Shown piece after piece: positions 22,153 through 33,039 of a stretch of DNA of 64,000 nt. The notes below the pieces were generated by a model, which made no database searches, was not told the DNA's origin, and worked only from the letters and a program-made list of their open reading frames with translations. The DNA lies in the NCBI GenBank assembly GCA_946902875.1, contig OX336349.1, positions 17,631,891 to 17,695,890 of the forward strand, in the 5' to 3' direction. The position numbers and the translations under genes are program-made. Numbering within the stretch: position 1 is the stretch's first letter; every line of letters begins with the position of its first letter. The stretch comes from Nematopogon swammerdamellus. Taxonomy: Eukaryota; Arthropoda; Insecta; Lepidoptera; Adelidae.

Positions 22153-23240
22153 CAGCGGTCGGCAACCCGCGGCCCGCGAATCTAACCAACGGGAAAAAAA
22201 TTCCCGTTGGCCAGACTAGTCTGACCATCAGTCTGACCACTGGGAAAAACTCCTATTTTTTTGTAAATAAAGGTCTTATCATAGTCACCATGGTGCTCAC
22301 ATATCCGAAAACGGCTAAATCTCTAAACTTAAATTTAAGATAAATTTATTTTTTTTGTTTCGCGCCTAAACTGAAATCTGTGACATTCACGAACGCGTTG
22401 GCTTACAAAAAATAAGCATTGTTCCCGATTAACTGATGCACATTTAGATGCGAAAAAAAAAAAATAAATAAATAAGATGCAAGCAGATACTCCAAAACTT
22501 GCAAGTGAAATGCAGCCGCAAAAATCGCATATTAAGATTTTGACAGTTTTTTATAGTAATATTTCATTGAAATATATAACTTGAACTCAAATAAATACGA
22601 TTAAAAATGAACCAAGGCGTTTTATTAACCGACTTCAAAAAAAGGAGGAGGTTCTCAATTCGACTGTATTTTATTTATTTATTTTTCTTTATGTTTGTTA
22701 CCTCAGAACTTTCGACTGGATGAACCGATTTTGATGATTCTTTTTTTATTTGAACGCCGCATGTCCGCGTGGTCCCATTTCAATTTGGTCAAGATCGGAT
22801 TGGAAAGTGAGGCGAAATGGCTCGGCCGTCGGCCTCGCGATTTCGCCGACTACATTAATAGCAAAAAATTACTAAAAAAAACTGAAATAAAAAACTATTT
22901 AAAAAAATATAAAAACCGCCCTCAAAAATGTATGAAATAAAAAAAAATCTAATCCTAGAGTTGAAGGCGGTGCTAAAGCAAGCAAAATTTATGCATGAAA
23001 GAAAACATGAGTGGATGATATCCTTTGTGATTTGTGTAGCCTTCTTTAGCACCGACCGCCTTCAACTCTAGGGTTCGATTTTTTTTTATTTCATACATTT
23101 TTGAAGGCGGTTTTTATATTTTTTTAAATAGTTTTTTTTTTATTTTAAAATAGTATGTACTTATGAAGATGAGATGCGGCCCGCACTGATCCTCTGGTAA
23201 CAATTATGGCCCTCCTATAGTAAAACGTTGCCGACCCCTG
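22153..23240. mobile_element. Non-autonomous hAT element with 8-bp target duplication
   Basis: The ends CAGCGGTCGGCAAC and GTTGCCGACCCCTG are near-perfect inverted repeats of hAT type. They are flanked by the direct repeat ATATAGAT at 22145-22152 and 23241-23248. The copy is interrupted by the AACCGACTTC element (22628-23142). No transposase remains. Confidence 0.93.
22628..23142 (+). mobile_element. AACCGACTTC-type element with long hairpin, copy B (nested in hAT)
   Basis: It has the same head (AACCGACTTCAAAAAAAGG), GATCGGATTGGAAAGTGAGG block and stem (AAAACCGCC(C/T)TCAAAAATG ... CTAGAGTTGAAGGCGG and reverse) as copy A at 3875-4310. The loop differs and is longer here. A short ORF across the head is not supported as a gene. 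Confidence 0.75.
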
Positions 23241-23246
23241 ATATAG

Positions 23247-23275
23247 ATGATGCGTCGCTAAGCGACGCATCTTCT
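23247..23275. repeat. GATGCGTCGCT / AGCGACGCATC hairpin
   Basis: A short perfect inverted repeat next to TCTATAATTTAACCCTAACC. The same GCGACGCATCTTCTATA motif appears at 47850, at the edge of the repeat into which Transib inserted. Confidence 0.7.
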
Positions 23276-23859
23276 ATAATTTAACCCTAACCTAATGTTG
23301 AGGCGGCGCACAGTGGTCTGGAAATCGAGCTCCATAGACATAGAACCTTAATGTCAGGAATAAAAATGAAAACCAATTTAATGTCTCTGGTATACTTCCC
23401 TTTATTTCATATTATAGTATGAAGGGTATAAGTAGCTCCACGAGTGAGAAAAAAAAAGTTTTGTTTTTTTTTGTATGGATGAAAACACTTAAAGTAATTT
23501 TTTTTTAACTGAATGAAACTGAAGGGCTGGTGCTCACATCTTCTATTGCACCTTACACGGCGATCAAGATGACATACAATTCCTTCACCTTTGGGTGCCT
23601 ATTTGCGCGTAGCAAACGTTTGAAATTTGGAATTTTCGATAAATTATTTTTCAAACCTTAGTCGTAATTTAATGAAGTTGCCTATCGCTTTGAATATGAA
23701 AATACTTTTCTCATGTTGTTATTGTACTGAGTAGTACTGACAGTACAGTAATTAACCATATTTTATAGTAAACACAGCGTAGCACTGTTAAAATAATAAG
23801 AATAACATACATTTTCGTGTTTGTGGCAAACAACAGTTGTTTCCCACAGCCCAGTGCGT

Positions 23860-24422
23860 TGTTTGAAGTTTTTAGGAGTTCCCTTGATCTGTCAGAAAGT
23901 GAAAAGAAAGAACTGAAATAATTCTGTCAGACTTATGTGTGTTCGTTGAGGAACAAGTGCATCTCGTGTAATCGCACGAGACTTGCATTCACGAAGAAGT
24001 ACGAGACGTGACTGCAAGAAAACATAAAATGGCCTGAGTTCATGAGGGAAAAGATGACACCTTCTTTAGTGTCAGTAGAGCGGCAACCATGTTCCAGTGA
24101 CTTCGATGTAAATGAGGGTGCATCAACGTCCTCAAAACCAGAGACGTGCACTGTTGCAATATCACCAAGAGTTGTGAGTGAAAGGAAACCGTTCTCGGAA
24201 TTAAACCCTAAACAGAAGAGTAGGAGAGTGGAAGAGCTCCTAACGCATAGCACTGAAAGTCTCGTTCATGTAACTGTTTTAAGTGTGAACAACAAGGATG
24301 TGGTAGAAATAATAAAATTGGTCACAGAGCATCCCGAAGAGGCTACAAAGATAAAACAATTGTTGAAGCCCAAGAAAGCTGTGCCCGTATGTTCCGTTGA
24401 TAAAGCTTTAGGTATTTTGACG
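23860..24422 (+). pseudogene. Transib transposase N-terminal part, left arm
   Basis: The plus strand encodes REKMTPSLVSVERQPCSS, then SERKPFSELNPKQKSRRVEE and EIIKLVTEHPEEATKIKQLL. This matches the right-arm copy on the minus strand. In-frame stops near 23918 and 24009, and loss of the start region through the 216-bp deletion, make it non-functional. The frame then continues into antisense sequence, so the apparent 192-residue protein is chimeric after about 24422. Confidence 0.85.
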
Positions 24423-25421
24423 CAGAGACGCAGAGGCACAAAGGAGCACATAAAAATACTGGAATCATATTTGTCCGCCATACTTTGCTTGTACAAACTT
24501 TGCCCTGAAGCACCATCAAAGCCCCACTTGGATATTAGTTTTAGTTCTTTGCCATCCAGCGAATATCCCAAACGTAGGAATTTTCCTAGCCTAGCAACAG
24601 TGTTGTCCAAAATTGCTTGAAGCTTTACTCTTACCGATCTTTCCGTGATTTTTATTGTATCTTTTGGTGGGTAACACTCCTTTGCCTCTAAGATGGCAGT
24701 ATACGAAGGATAGAGTTGTACTCCTTCTTGTTTTGCACAAGCTCTTAATGTTGTATACTGCCACTTCGAAAGCTTCAACGACGTCAAAATACCTAAAGCT
24801 TTATCAACGGAATATACGGGCACAGCTTTCTTGGGCTTCAACAATTGTTTTATCTTTGTAGCCTCTTCGGGATGCTCTGTGACCAATTTTATTATTTCTG
24901 CCACATCCTTGTTGTTCACACTTCAAACAGTTGCATGAGCGAGGCTTTCAGTGCTATTCGTTAGGAGCTCTTCCACTCTCCTTCTCTTCTGTTTAGGGCT
25001 TAGTTCCGAGAACGGTTTCCTTTCACTCACAACTCTTGGTGATATTCCAACAGTGCACGTCTATGGTTTTGAGGACGTTGATGCACCCATTTACACCGAA
25101 GTCACTGGAACATGGGTGCCGCTCTACTGACACTAAAGAAGGTGTCATCTTTTCCCTCATGAACTCAGGCCATTTTATGTTTTCTTGCAGCCACGTCTCG
25201 TACTTCTTCGTGAATGCATGTCTCGTGCGATTACACGAGATCCATTTGTTCCTCAACGAACACACATAAGTCTGACAGAATTGTTTCAGTTCTTTCTTTT
25301 CACTTTCTGACAGATCAAGGGCACTCCTAAAAACTTCAAACAACGCCCTGGGCTGTGAGAAACAACTATTATTTGCCACAAACACGAAAATGTCCAAATT
25401 GGTACCAAAACCTTCCATCAT
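24423..25421 (-). pseudogene. Transib transposase N-terminal part and first catalytic region, right arm
   Basis: On the minus strand the reading begins MMEGFGTNLDIFVFVANNSC at 25421, shifts frame near 25090, and resumes as NNKDVAEIIKLVTEHPEEA at 24919. It continues in the spacer with KLSKWQYTTLRACAKQEGVQ, YPSYTAILEAKECYPP, and SKWGFDGASGQSLYKQ, the block around the first catalytic Asp in Transib transposases, then IFMCSFVPLRL. The second Asp, the Glu and the C-terminus are absent. The frame continues past the spacer into antisense left-arm sequence. Confidence 0.85.
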
Positions 25422-26272
25422 AGCACGAAAACAAATAGAACGTAATAAGTATAGTTGTTAGCGCACAAGTGCTAAAAGCTACTGAAAGAATTTCGCTGAA
25501 ACTAAGAAGGCATGGGACTGGTTATGTGTTGGGGATTAGTACGCGCTGCGAGTGGAAAAAACCGGTTTTCACTAACTCGTTAATTAGTTGTCGCTCGCTT
25601 GTGAGTGTTGTATGTTATTCTTATAATTTTAACAGTGCTACGCTGTGTTTACTATAAAATATGCTTAATTACTGTACTGTCAGTACTACTCAGTACAATA
25701 ACAACATGAAAAAAGTATTTTCATATTCAAAGCGATAGGCAACTTCATTAAATTACGGCTAAGGTTTAAAAAATAATTTATCGAAAATTCCAAATTTCAA
25801 ACGTTTGCTACGCGCAAATAGGCACCCAAAGGTGAAGGAATTGTATGTCATCTTGATCACTGTGTAAGGTGCAATAGAAGATGTGAGCACCAGCCCTTCA
25901 GTTTCATTCAGTTAAAAAAAATTTACTTTAAGTGTTTTCATCCATACAAAAAAAAACAAAACTTTTTTTTTCTCACTCGTGGAGCTACTTATACCCTTCA
26001 TACTATAATATGAAATAAAGGGAGGTATACCAGAGACATTAAATTTGTTTTCATTTTTATTCCTGACATTAAGGTTCTATGTCTATGGAGCTCGATTTCC
26101 ATACCACTGTGCGGCGCGCGGCTCGGCGCGCGGCGCATGTCGTTTTTGTTACGTTTTGTTGAAAACTCCCAAAGTGCAGTTTGTATACCTGCATGCAGGT
26201 ATACCTACGAATAGACACTTCCTTTTTTTCCTCTTTTATGGAACACGGAAGGCTAGAAAATGTGATTGTTGA

Positions 26273-26467
<195 letters not shown>

Positions 26468-26639
26468 TAGAGCTAAGAACGTGTTGGTCTAACTAAGCCA
26501 ACGGTTCCCAAACGGTCGATCGCGATCGACTGGTCGATCCTAATAGATTCTTTACTTATACGTTCCGAGAGAGAAAGAACAAGCATTCAACCGTGAGTTA
26601 GAAAGAATCAGCAATGCTCTTCAGAGAAATAAGGTAGAG

Positions 26640-27135
26640 GCATGTCGGGCTATTAACCGGCGGGTGGCCGAGTTGTTTGGGCATCGGTTTCTCATGCGAG
26701 AGGTTCGAGGTTTGAGTTTGATTCCGGTCGGCGTATACCAATGAGTTTTTTCTGACGAAAAAATTTACGTGCATACCTACACCAGCTGCTTCACCGTTCG
26801 GAACCGGTGTAAAACTGTGGGGGGCCAAAGCACATGCTCCGTCCGACCAGCCAATATGACCTCCGAGAAGGTAGGTGCCATAACGGAGACTTCCCTGGAT
26901 TGCTAGCTATACTGGCCTAGAGGAGAACACAACCGAGGCTGTTATGCGGCCATCTTACATCCAGTACGGTGGTACCAGTCGGCTACAATTTGAGCCTACC
27001 ACCTACCTAGTAAGGGGCAACTGGGTGAGAGGTGGCTAACCTGTCGCCCGTTAGCACGGCGTCTTGTCCTTATTCCTTTTACGACATGCACGGGGAGAGA
27101 GAGATGCATTAGTGGGACTATTTAAGGCACGGGAC
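26640..27135. mobile_element. Two SINE pieces joined head-to-head
   Basis: 26655-26818 (+) is a tRNA-like head (GGTGGCCGAGTTGTTTGGGC, degenerate B-box) and the ACCGTTCGGAACCGGTGTAAA segment. At about 26820 it switches to a minus-oriented body (CCAATATGACCTCCGAGAAGG, ATCCAGTACGGTGGTACCAG). This is followed by the GTCTTGTCCTTA and ACGACATGCACGGGGAGAG end of the GTGTGGGGCC family. It looks like nested or recombined SINEs. Confidence 0.65.
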
Positions 27136-27685
27136 CTCACAATAGGCGGAATTTTGGACATGTCCAAGCGTAGGTTACCTACCTATGGATGAAATTATAC
27201 AATAAACAATAAACAATATACAGCCCGGGACCGTACAATAAGCATACCCTTGCAACAAATTTTTTTGTCAATACTGGTAATAGGACAAAAGGCCGACGTT
27301 ATCCAATTCATTGTCTCATACAGCAAACCTTTTTGTCTCATTCATTACTTAGCTGCACTGCATCTAATTTTTCGCACCTGGAAGCGCGGGAATTCGCAAA
27401 CCTTTATTTTTATACTTTGTCGGCAAAATAATGTCTATAGTAGGGTTCCGGTGCGGGCTACCATTTGAATAGACTATTCCACCCAACCTTCCCTAACAGG
27501 CACGCCAGATGTCGATATATAAAGTTAGTTTACGGAATCATTTTGTATCTGCTATTGCGTTTGTCTATTGTAGTATCAAACGGTCGCTTTGTCGATAAAA
27601 AGTGACCTTGGTCGACAGAAAGTTATTCACTTTTTTTTTATTTATCAGAATTAATAATATTATTTAAGACACGTAAGGTATTTAT
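27135..27685. other. Unrecognised intron 3 sequence
   Basis: No gene signals. GACATGTCCAAGCGTAGGTTACC near 27158-27180 is related, inverted, to sequence near 39065-39100, so a low-copy interspersed repeat is likely. The short ORF at 27250-27468 has no recognisable features. Confidence 0.35.
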
Positions 27686-27689
27686 TTAT

Positions 27690-29675
27690 AACTAGCTGTT
27701 GCCCGCGGCTTCGCTCGCGTGAAATTCGTATTCCAAAGAAGAATGTATGTAACTAAGGGCGAGGCCGAAGGCCGAGCTGCGTTCAGGTAATCGATAAACC
27801 TTCTCAAAGAAAGTAACTAACTAAGGGCGAGGCCGAAGGCCGAGCTGCTTTCAGGTAAACGATAAACCTTTCTCAAATAAAGGAAGTAAGTAAGGGCGAG
27901 GCCGAAGGCCGAGCTGCGTTCAGGAAGACGATAAACCTTCTGGAAGAAAGGAAGGAACTAAGTGCGAGGCCGATGGCTGAGCTGCCTTCGGGCCTCGCCC
28001 TTAAAGAATTCCTTTCTTCGATAGAATATAATATCGTTTACTCAATCTATTTATTTCTTAAAAATAAAAAGTAATATTAATTAAAATTAAAAACTACCTA
28101 ACAAACATTAAAATAACTATCAAAACGGGCATTTTCAAATGTTCTTAGAGCACTTGCGGCATTACCCCGCTGGATGGCAAGGCTTACCCTTTGAATGATG
28201 TACATAAGCCTTTGATGGCGGGACACCAGTTGCGTCAACCAGCAGGGCCCAAGCCTCTTTTGGCTTCACTGCTCCACGGACCGAGGGTTTCAAACGCAAA
28301 CGCAACAAATTCGAAATCTTGAAATATATTTCTATATTTGTTGCGTTTGAGGGTCTCCGCCCCAGCCTCGGCCACTCCAGCCGCTCTTGAAGATGTCCTA
28401 ACGTGACTTGGAGCCAATGTGAGAACACAAGTGGCGTCCCACATCAAAGAACTACCCTTAGTCCATGGCACTAAGGTGATAGCATCGGGCCTCTTGCCAT
28501 CCAGCCGGGAATAACCGCGAGGTTCTAGGATGCACGGTATATTTGCCGTCAGAAGCGTGGACTTTATAATAAAATTTAAATTAAATTAACTCAATCTTAA
28601 TATTAATTAACTTTATTCGAGATGGTTTAACTTCTTTCTGAACGCAGCTCGGCCTTCGGCATCGCCCTTAGTTAGTTGCTTTCTTCGAGATGGTTTATCA
28701 TTTGTCAGAACGTAGCTCGGCCTTCGGCCTCGCCTTAGTTACTTACTTTCTTCAAAAATGTTTACCTTCTTCCTGAACGCAGCTCGGCCTACGGCCTCGC
28801 CTTAGTTACTTACTTTCTTCAAAAATGTTTACCTTCTTCCTGAACGCAGCTCGGCCTACGGCCTCGCTTTTAGTTACTTGCTTTCTTCGAGATGGTTTAT
28901 GGTCTTCCCGAATAGAGCACGGCTTTCGGCCTCGCCCTTAGTTACTTACTTTCTTCAAGATGGTTTAGCTTCTTCCTGAACGCAGCTCGGCCTACGGCCT
29001 CGCCCTTAGTTACTTGCTTTCTTCGAGATGGTTTATGGTCTTCCCGAATAGAGCACGGCCTTCGGCCTCGCCCTTAGTTACGTACTTTCTTCAAGATGGT
29101 TTAGCTTCTTCCTGAACGCAGCCTGGCCTTCGGCCTCGCCCTTAGTTACTTGCTTTCTTCGAGATGGTTTTTCAATTATCAGAACGTAGCTCGGCCTTCT
29201 TCCTCGCCTTAGTTACTTACTTTCTTCAAGATGGTTTAGCTTCTTCCTGAACGCAGCTCGGCCTTCGGCCTCGCCCTTAGTTACTTGCTTTCTTCGAGAT
29301 GGGTTTTCAATTATCCGAACGTAGCTCGGCCTTCGGCCTCGCCTTACTTACTTACTTTCTTCAAGATGGTTTAGCTTCTTCCTGAACGCAGCTCGGCCTG
29401 CGGCCTCGCCCATAGTTACTTACTTTCTTCGAAAAGGTTTATGGTCTTCCAGAATAGAGCTCGGCCTTCGGCCTCGCCCTTAGTTACTTACTTTCTTCAA
29501 GAATGTTTTTCTTCTTCCTGAACTCAGCTCCGCCTTCCGCCTCGCCCTTAGTTACTTTCACCGAGAAAGAATATCGTTTACGTGAGCGCAGATCCGCCTT
29601 CGGGCCCGCCTTTATTTACTTACTTGCTTTTTTTGAAATACGAATTTCACGCGAGCGAAGCCGCGGACAACAGAT
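27690..29675. mobile_element. Palindromic GGCCGAAGGCC array element, locus 2
   Basis: The left end AGCTGTTGCCCGCGGCTTCG, CTCGCGTGAAATTCGTATT faces its inverse AATACGAATTTCACGCGAG, CGAAGCCGCGG at 29637-29671. Between them the 68-bp-type units run in minus orientation at the left (27740-27970) and plus orientation at the right (28620-29630). A retroelement fragment (28140-28545) lies near the switch. Both ends are heads, so this is an inverted dimer. Confidence 0.85.
28140..28545 (-). pseudogene. Retroelement C-terminal domain fragment
   Basis: The minus strand encodes PWTKGSSLMWDATCVLTLAP, SRAAGVAEAGAETLKRNKYR, FEFVAFAFETLGPW, and in another frame LLVDATGVPPSKAY. This matches the conserved WDVT-LAPS-...-KYR-...-VETFGPWG-...-RLVDATGD segment found downstream of RT in some metazoan retroelements. 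It is frameshifted and truncated at both ends. Confidence 0.6.
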
Positions 29676-29782
29676 ATATAAATTTTATTGCACCAATGAC
29701 AGCGACATAACTTCGACTTTTAATTATTTTTTTATTTATCAAACAATTTGTCACCGGCCAGCTCACGTCGAGATGACAGTGA

Positions 29783-32145
29783 ATTTCATGTGTTTGTAAA
29801 ACTCTACATTTGATTATAGCTAGAAGATTGGAATGGTTTATAGAACATAATCATAAGTTATCTGATTTCACAGTCGGTTTCAGAAGGGGTCAATCAAGTA
29901 TAGATTGTTTAACTCGATTATGTACTAGAATTCAAATTGGTTTTTCTAAAAACTGTCAGGTTCTAGCTTGTTTTGTAGACATAGAAAATGCATATAATAA
30001 TGTTGATGTAAACAGTCTCACACGTATTTTAGATAGGCTTAATATTGGAAGGCAGTACTGCAGGTATTTATTTAATTTTCTTAATGAAAGATACCTAATT
30101 GTACATACTGCTGAAGGTGATGTTATTCGTAGAAAAACCAGCAAAGGTCTTGCTCAAGGAGATCCTTTGTCTCCTTTATTATTCAATGTGGCTACTATAG
30201 ATGTTAGCAATAAGATCTCCAATGTATTTTTTTCGCAATACGCTGATGACTTTGTATTTTACATTTATGTTGATAAGATTAACAATTCAAATATTAACTT
30301 ACAACAGGCTCTCAATGATCTAGTGAAAATATTAAATGATTTAGGCCTAGAATTATCTGTTCCTAAGACTCAGTGCTGCCTTTTTAGGAAAGGTCGAAAT
30401 CAGAGTCAATTAAAGTTAAACATTCAAGGAAATGAAATACAATTTTCTGATCATATAAAGTATTTAGGAATGTGGTTGGATACTTCATTACGATGGATCA
30501 AACATATAAACGAAATTTCAGCCAAATGTTCACGGTTTATAAATATATTAAAAATTTTAGCTGGTTCAGGGTGGGGTGTACACACAATTCATTTACGCCG
30601 TATTTACATTTCATTAATTCGCAGTAGGTTAGATTATGGTTCATTTTTGTATGACACCAGTGCCCACAAGTATTTATATAAACTAGACAAAATTCAGAAT
30701 CAATGCTTACGTGTTATTGGAGGTTTTATAAAAAGCACGCCCATTCATGTTATGGAGAGCGAGTTGTGTATACAACCTCTATTTCTACGTAGGAAGTACC
30801 TTGCTTACAAATATGCATTGAAATGTTTATCTGTAAAGAATAATGAGACGGTTGAGCTTCTTCGACAGTTGGAAATTTTACAAATTAGTAGCAAATATTG
30901 GAAAAATAAAATTACTCCTTCAGTTGTATCAGCTTTAAAAATACTTAAAAATGAACCCATGTACATAAGTCATATGCCAGATATTTTTTCTCTTAAAACT
31001 TGGGTCAGCGGAATTAACATTCAAGAATTTATAAAGACACATATAGAAGGCATAAATTTGGCAAAACGCAATATGGATTCTGGTACAATCTTTCGAGCAT
31101 GTATAAATATGTTAAATCATGAATATAAAGATTATTACTTTATATTCACAGATGGTTCTAAAGATTCTGAAAGATTAGGAGCGGCTTTCTTTGATCCAAA
31201 TATAGGTACAAATGCAAAATTTAAAATTTCTGGTAAAACAAGTATCATGACAATAGAGCTGACAGCAATTCTGGAAGCTCTGTCGTATATAAAATCCCTT
31301 TCGCTGCTTTCGGCAAATAAATTTGTAATATTATCAGATTCTAGGAGTGGGCTTCAAGATATTCTACGGAGTGTTAGAGGAGGGAGAAGTTCCCCTGTAA
31401 CCTATGCCATCCTCAAAACGATTGACGAAATTAGACAACTGGATAAGAAAATAAAACTTCAATGGATTCCTTCCCATGTTGGTATAAATGGAAATGAAAC
31501 TGCTGATAGGCTAGCAAAGGAAGCAATTTGTGATGGTATTCCATTAGAAGTTAAGCCTACGTATTTGACTTTAACGTGTTTAGCTAAGTATAATTGTTAT
31601 ATTAGGTGGAAAGAATATTTTGATCTTAGATCTAGAGATAAAGGAATATGGTATAAAATCATACAAAATGAACCGCCCTTAGTACCCTGGTTTGACAAAT
31701 TAAAAATGAATCGTGAACGTCTTGTCGTGGCTTTTCGTTTAAGATCTGGTCACATTCCTTTAAATAAATTTGGTTTTTTAATGAAAAAGGTATCATCTCC
31801 AAATTGTGATCTATGCGGAGTTCCTGAAGATGTATATCATATTTTGACCGAATGTGCAAGGGGAAATTTAGTTAGGAAACATTTGAATTATGGGCGATTC
31901 TGTTTAGGTCCATATATAGATAATTTGGCTCATCCAGCATCCGAGGGTGCTGCGAAGTTGTTTATAATGTATAATGTTATTATGAAAGAAAGAGCTGCTC
32001 GCTCGAATTAGTTTGGTTAGTTTTTAAGTTGTTGTTGTCTATTATTTTATTGTGTTATGTTTGTTGTTGTATGAAGAGGGTTGGCATTTTCATTTAATGA
32101 AACAAACCCTTTAATAAATGAAAAAAAAAAAAAAAAAAAAAAAAA
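29783..32145 (+). mobile_element. 5'-truncated RNase H-bearing LINE with poly(A) tail
   Basis: Homology begins near 29783 (SCVCKTLHLIIARRLEWF in frame) and ends with a 25-base A tract at 32121-32145, preceded by AATAAATG. The 3' UTR is about 110 bp. The endonuclease and RT N-terminus are missing, the usual result of incomplete target-primed reverse transcription. It lies in intron 3 in the sense orientation. No clear target duplication was found. Confidence 0.9.
29810..32011 (+). CDS. LINE ORF2 fragment: reverse transcriptase, RNase H, zinc finger
   Basis: The frame is open for 733 codons with no stop or frameshift. Near residue 57 FVDIENAYNNV carries the first RT Asp. FSQYADDFVFY near 141-151 is the catalytic YADD. 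FTDGSKD near 446, ELTAILEAL and SHVGINGNETADRLAKEA (about 555-572) are the RNase H active-site blocks. CDLCGVPEDVYHILTEC (about 666) is a C-x2-C-x7-H-x4-C finger. RNase H after RT places it in the I/Jockey group. TTG at 29810 is not a real start; the true ORF began upstream of the truncation. The open frame implies a recent insertion. Confidence 0.9.
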   Translation: MIIARRLEWFIEHNHKLSDFTVGFRRGQSSIDCLTRLCTRIQIGFSKNCQVLACFVDIENAYNNVDVNSLTRILDRLNIGRQYCRYLFNFLNERYLIVHTAEGDVIRRKTSKGLAQGDPLSPLLFNVATIDVSNKISNVFFSQYADDFVFYIYVDKINNSNINLQQALNDLVKILNDLGLELSVPKTQCCLFRKGRNQSQLKLNIQGNEIQFSDHIKYLGMWLDTSLRWIKHINEISAKCSRFINILKILAGSGWGVHTIHLRRIYISLIRSRLDYGSFLYDTSAHKYLYKLDKIQNQCLRVIGGFIKSTPIHVMESELCIQPLFLRRKYLAYKYALKCLSVKNNETVELLRQLEILQISSKYWKNKITPSVVSALKILKNEPMYISHMPDIFSLKTWVSGINIQEFIKTHIEGINLAKRNMDSGTIFRACINMLNHEYKDYYFIFTDGSKDSERLGAAFFDPNIGTNAKFKISGKTSIMTIELTAILEALSYIKSLSLLSANKFVILSDSRSGLQDILRSVRGGRSSPVTYAILKTIDEIRQLDKKIKLQWIPSHVGINGNETADRLAKEAICDGIPLEVKPTYLTLTCLAKYNCYIRWKEYFDLRSRDKGIWYKIIQNEPPLVPWFDKLKMNRERLVVAFRLRSGHIPLNKFGFLMKKVSSPNCDLCGVPEDVYHILTECARGNLVRKHLNYGRFCLGPYIDNLAHPASEGAAKLFIMYNVIMKERAARSN

Positions 32146-32700
32146 TTGTTTTTTACCTTTACTTTGGATTACGTGATTTTTATTATATTTTTTAATTATT
32201 ATGTTAATCGGGGATATACACTGTCACTATAAAAAGTTTCGTCAAATTCCGTTCCGTGGTTTTTGCGAGATGCGCGTTCAAATAGACATTTTTGCATTTA
32301 CGATTTTATTATATGTATACAAAGAATAGATATGTATAGACTATTGTGTTCAAGTTATAAAAAAGAAGAACTGTCATTTTCATTGTATGTACTTATTTTT
32401 AAATGTCGAATGAATATTTTATTCAAATTGTATTTGCTGCCAGTTCTCAAAATATAATTATGTACTTTGGACTATGTGATTTTAAACGCGCAATAGTGTT
32501 TATAATTGTTTATTTTTTTATTTATTTTTGATATTTTTTTTACGTATTATGTTAACCCGGCATATAAGCTGCCACTATACAAAGTTTCGTCTAATTCCGT
32601 TCAGTGGTTTTTGCGTGATGCGCGTACAGACAAACAAACAAACAAACAAACAAACAAACAAACAAAAATTTTAAAAACTGTTTTAACATGTTCAGTATCT
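32146..32700 (+). repeat. Two RTE/MINE-like 3' ends in tandem
   Basis: GGGATATACACTGTCACTAT then AAAGTTTCGTCAAATTCCG (32210-32250) and GCATATAAGCTGCCACTATAC then AAAGTTTCGTCTAATTCCG (32549-32600) are 3' ends of the same family as 13780-13890. The second keeps a (CAAA)n run at 32634-32666. They may be the tail of the locus 2 element split by the LINE insertion. Confidence 0.6.
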
Positions 32701-33039
32701 CATTTTAAGCCACCCTGGTTAGTTTTTTTCCGAATACATTCAATGTACAGACTTTCTTACCTCTACGATTTTATTATATGTATAGATAGGTACCTATTTC
32801 ACATACTCAAGCATTTCCTTGTAGAATATATTATTCCAGCCTACTTCGAAACTTGTACATAGTACTTCAAATAGGTGGTATCTTTTTATCGATAAAGCAC
32901 CGCGCGCAGATTCGCTTCCCTAGATCATAAAACTTTAGTGCCCGACCTGCCAGGACCGTTTGATACTACTATACTATAATGTAAACCAGTTCACTAATGT
33001 AAATGGTATAGTAGTATGCTCGCAAGTGATCGGCCGCAG

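Larger units (their letters stand above)
23309..26111. mobile_element. Palindromic Transib DNA transposon with 5-bp CGGCG target duplication
   Basis: The ends are CACAGTGGTCTGGAAATCG and its inverse CGATTTCCATACCACTGTG, starting with the CACAGTG heptamer typical of Transib and RAG signal ends. CGGCG flanks it directly on both sides (23304-23308, 26112-26116), the 5-bp GC-rich duplication known for Transib. The left arm (23309-24422) and right arm (24782-26111) are inverted copies of the same 5' part. The 216-bp length difference is a deletion in the left arm. The spacer 24423-24781 holds single-copy transposase code. It sits in intron 2, about 165 bp before exon 3. Confidence 0.93.

Noticed and set aside
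24042..24620. 192-residue ORF as one transposase protein
   Set aside because: Only the part to about 24422 is sense transposase. After that the frame runs antisense through the palindrome spacer.
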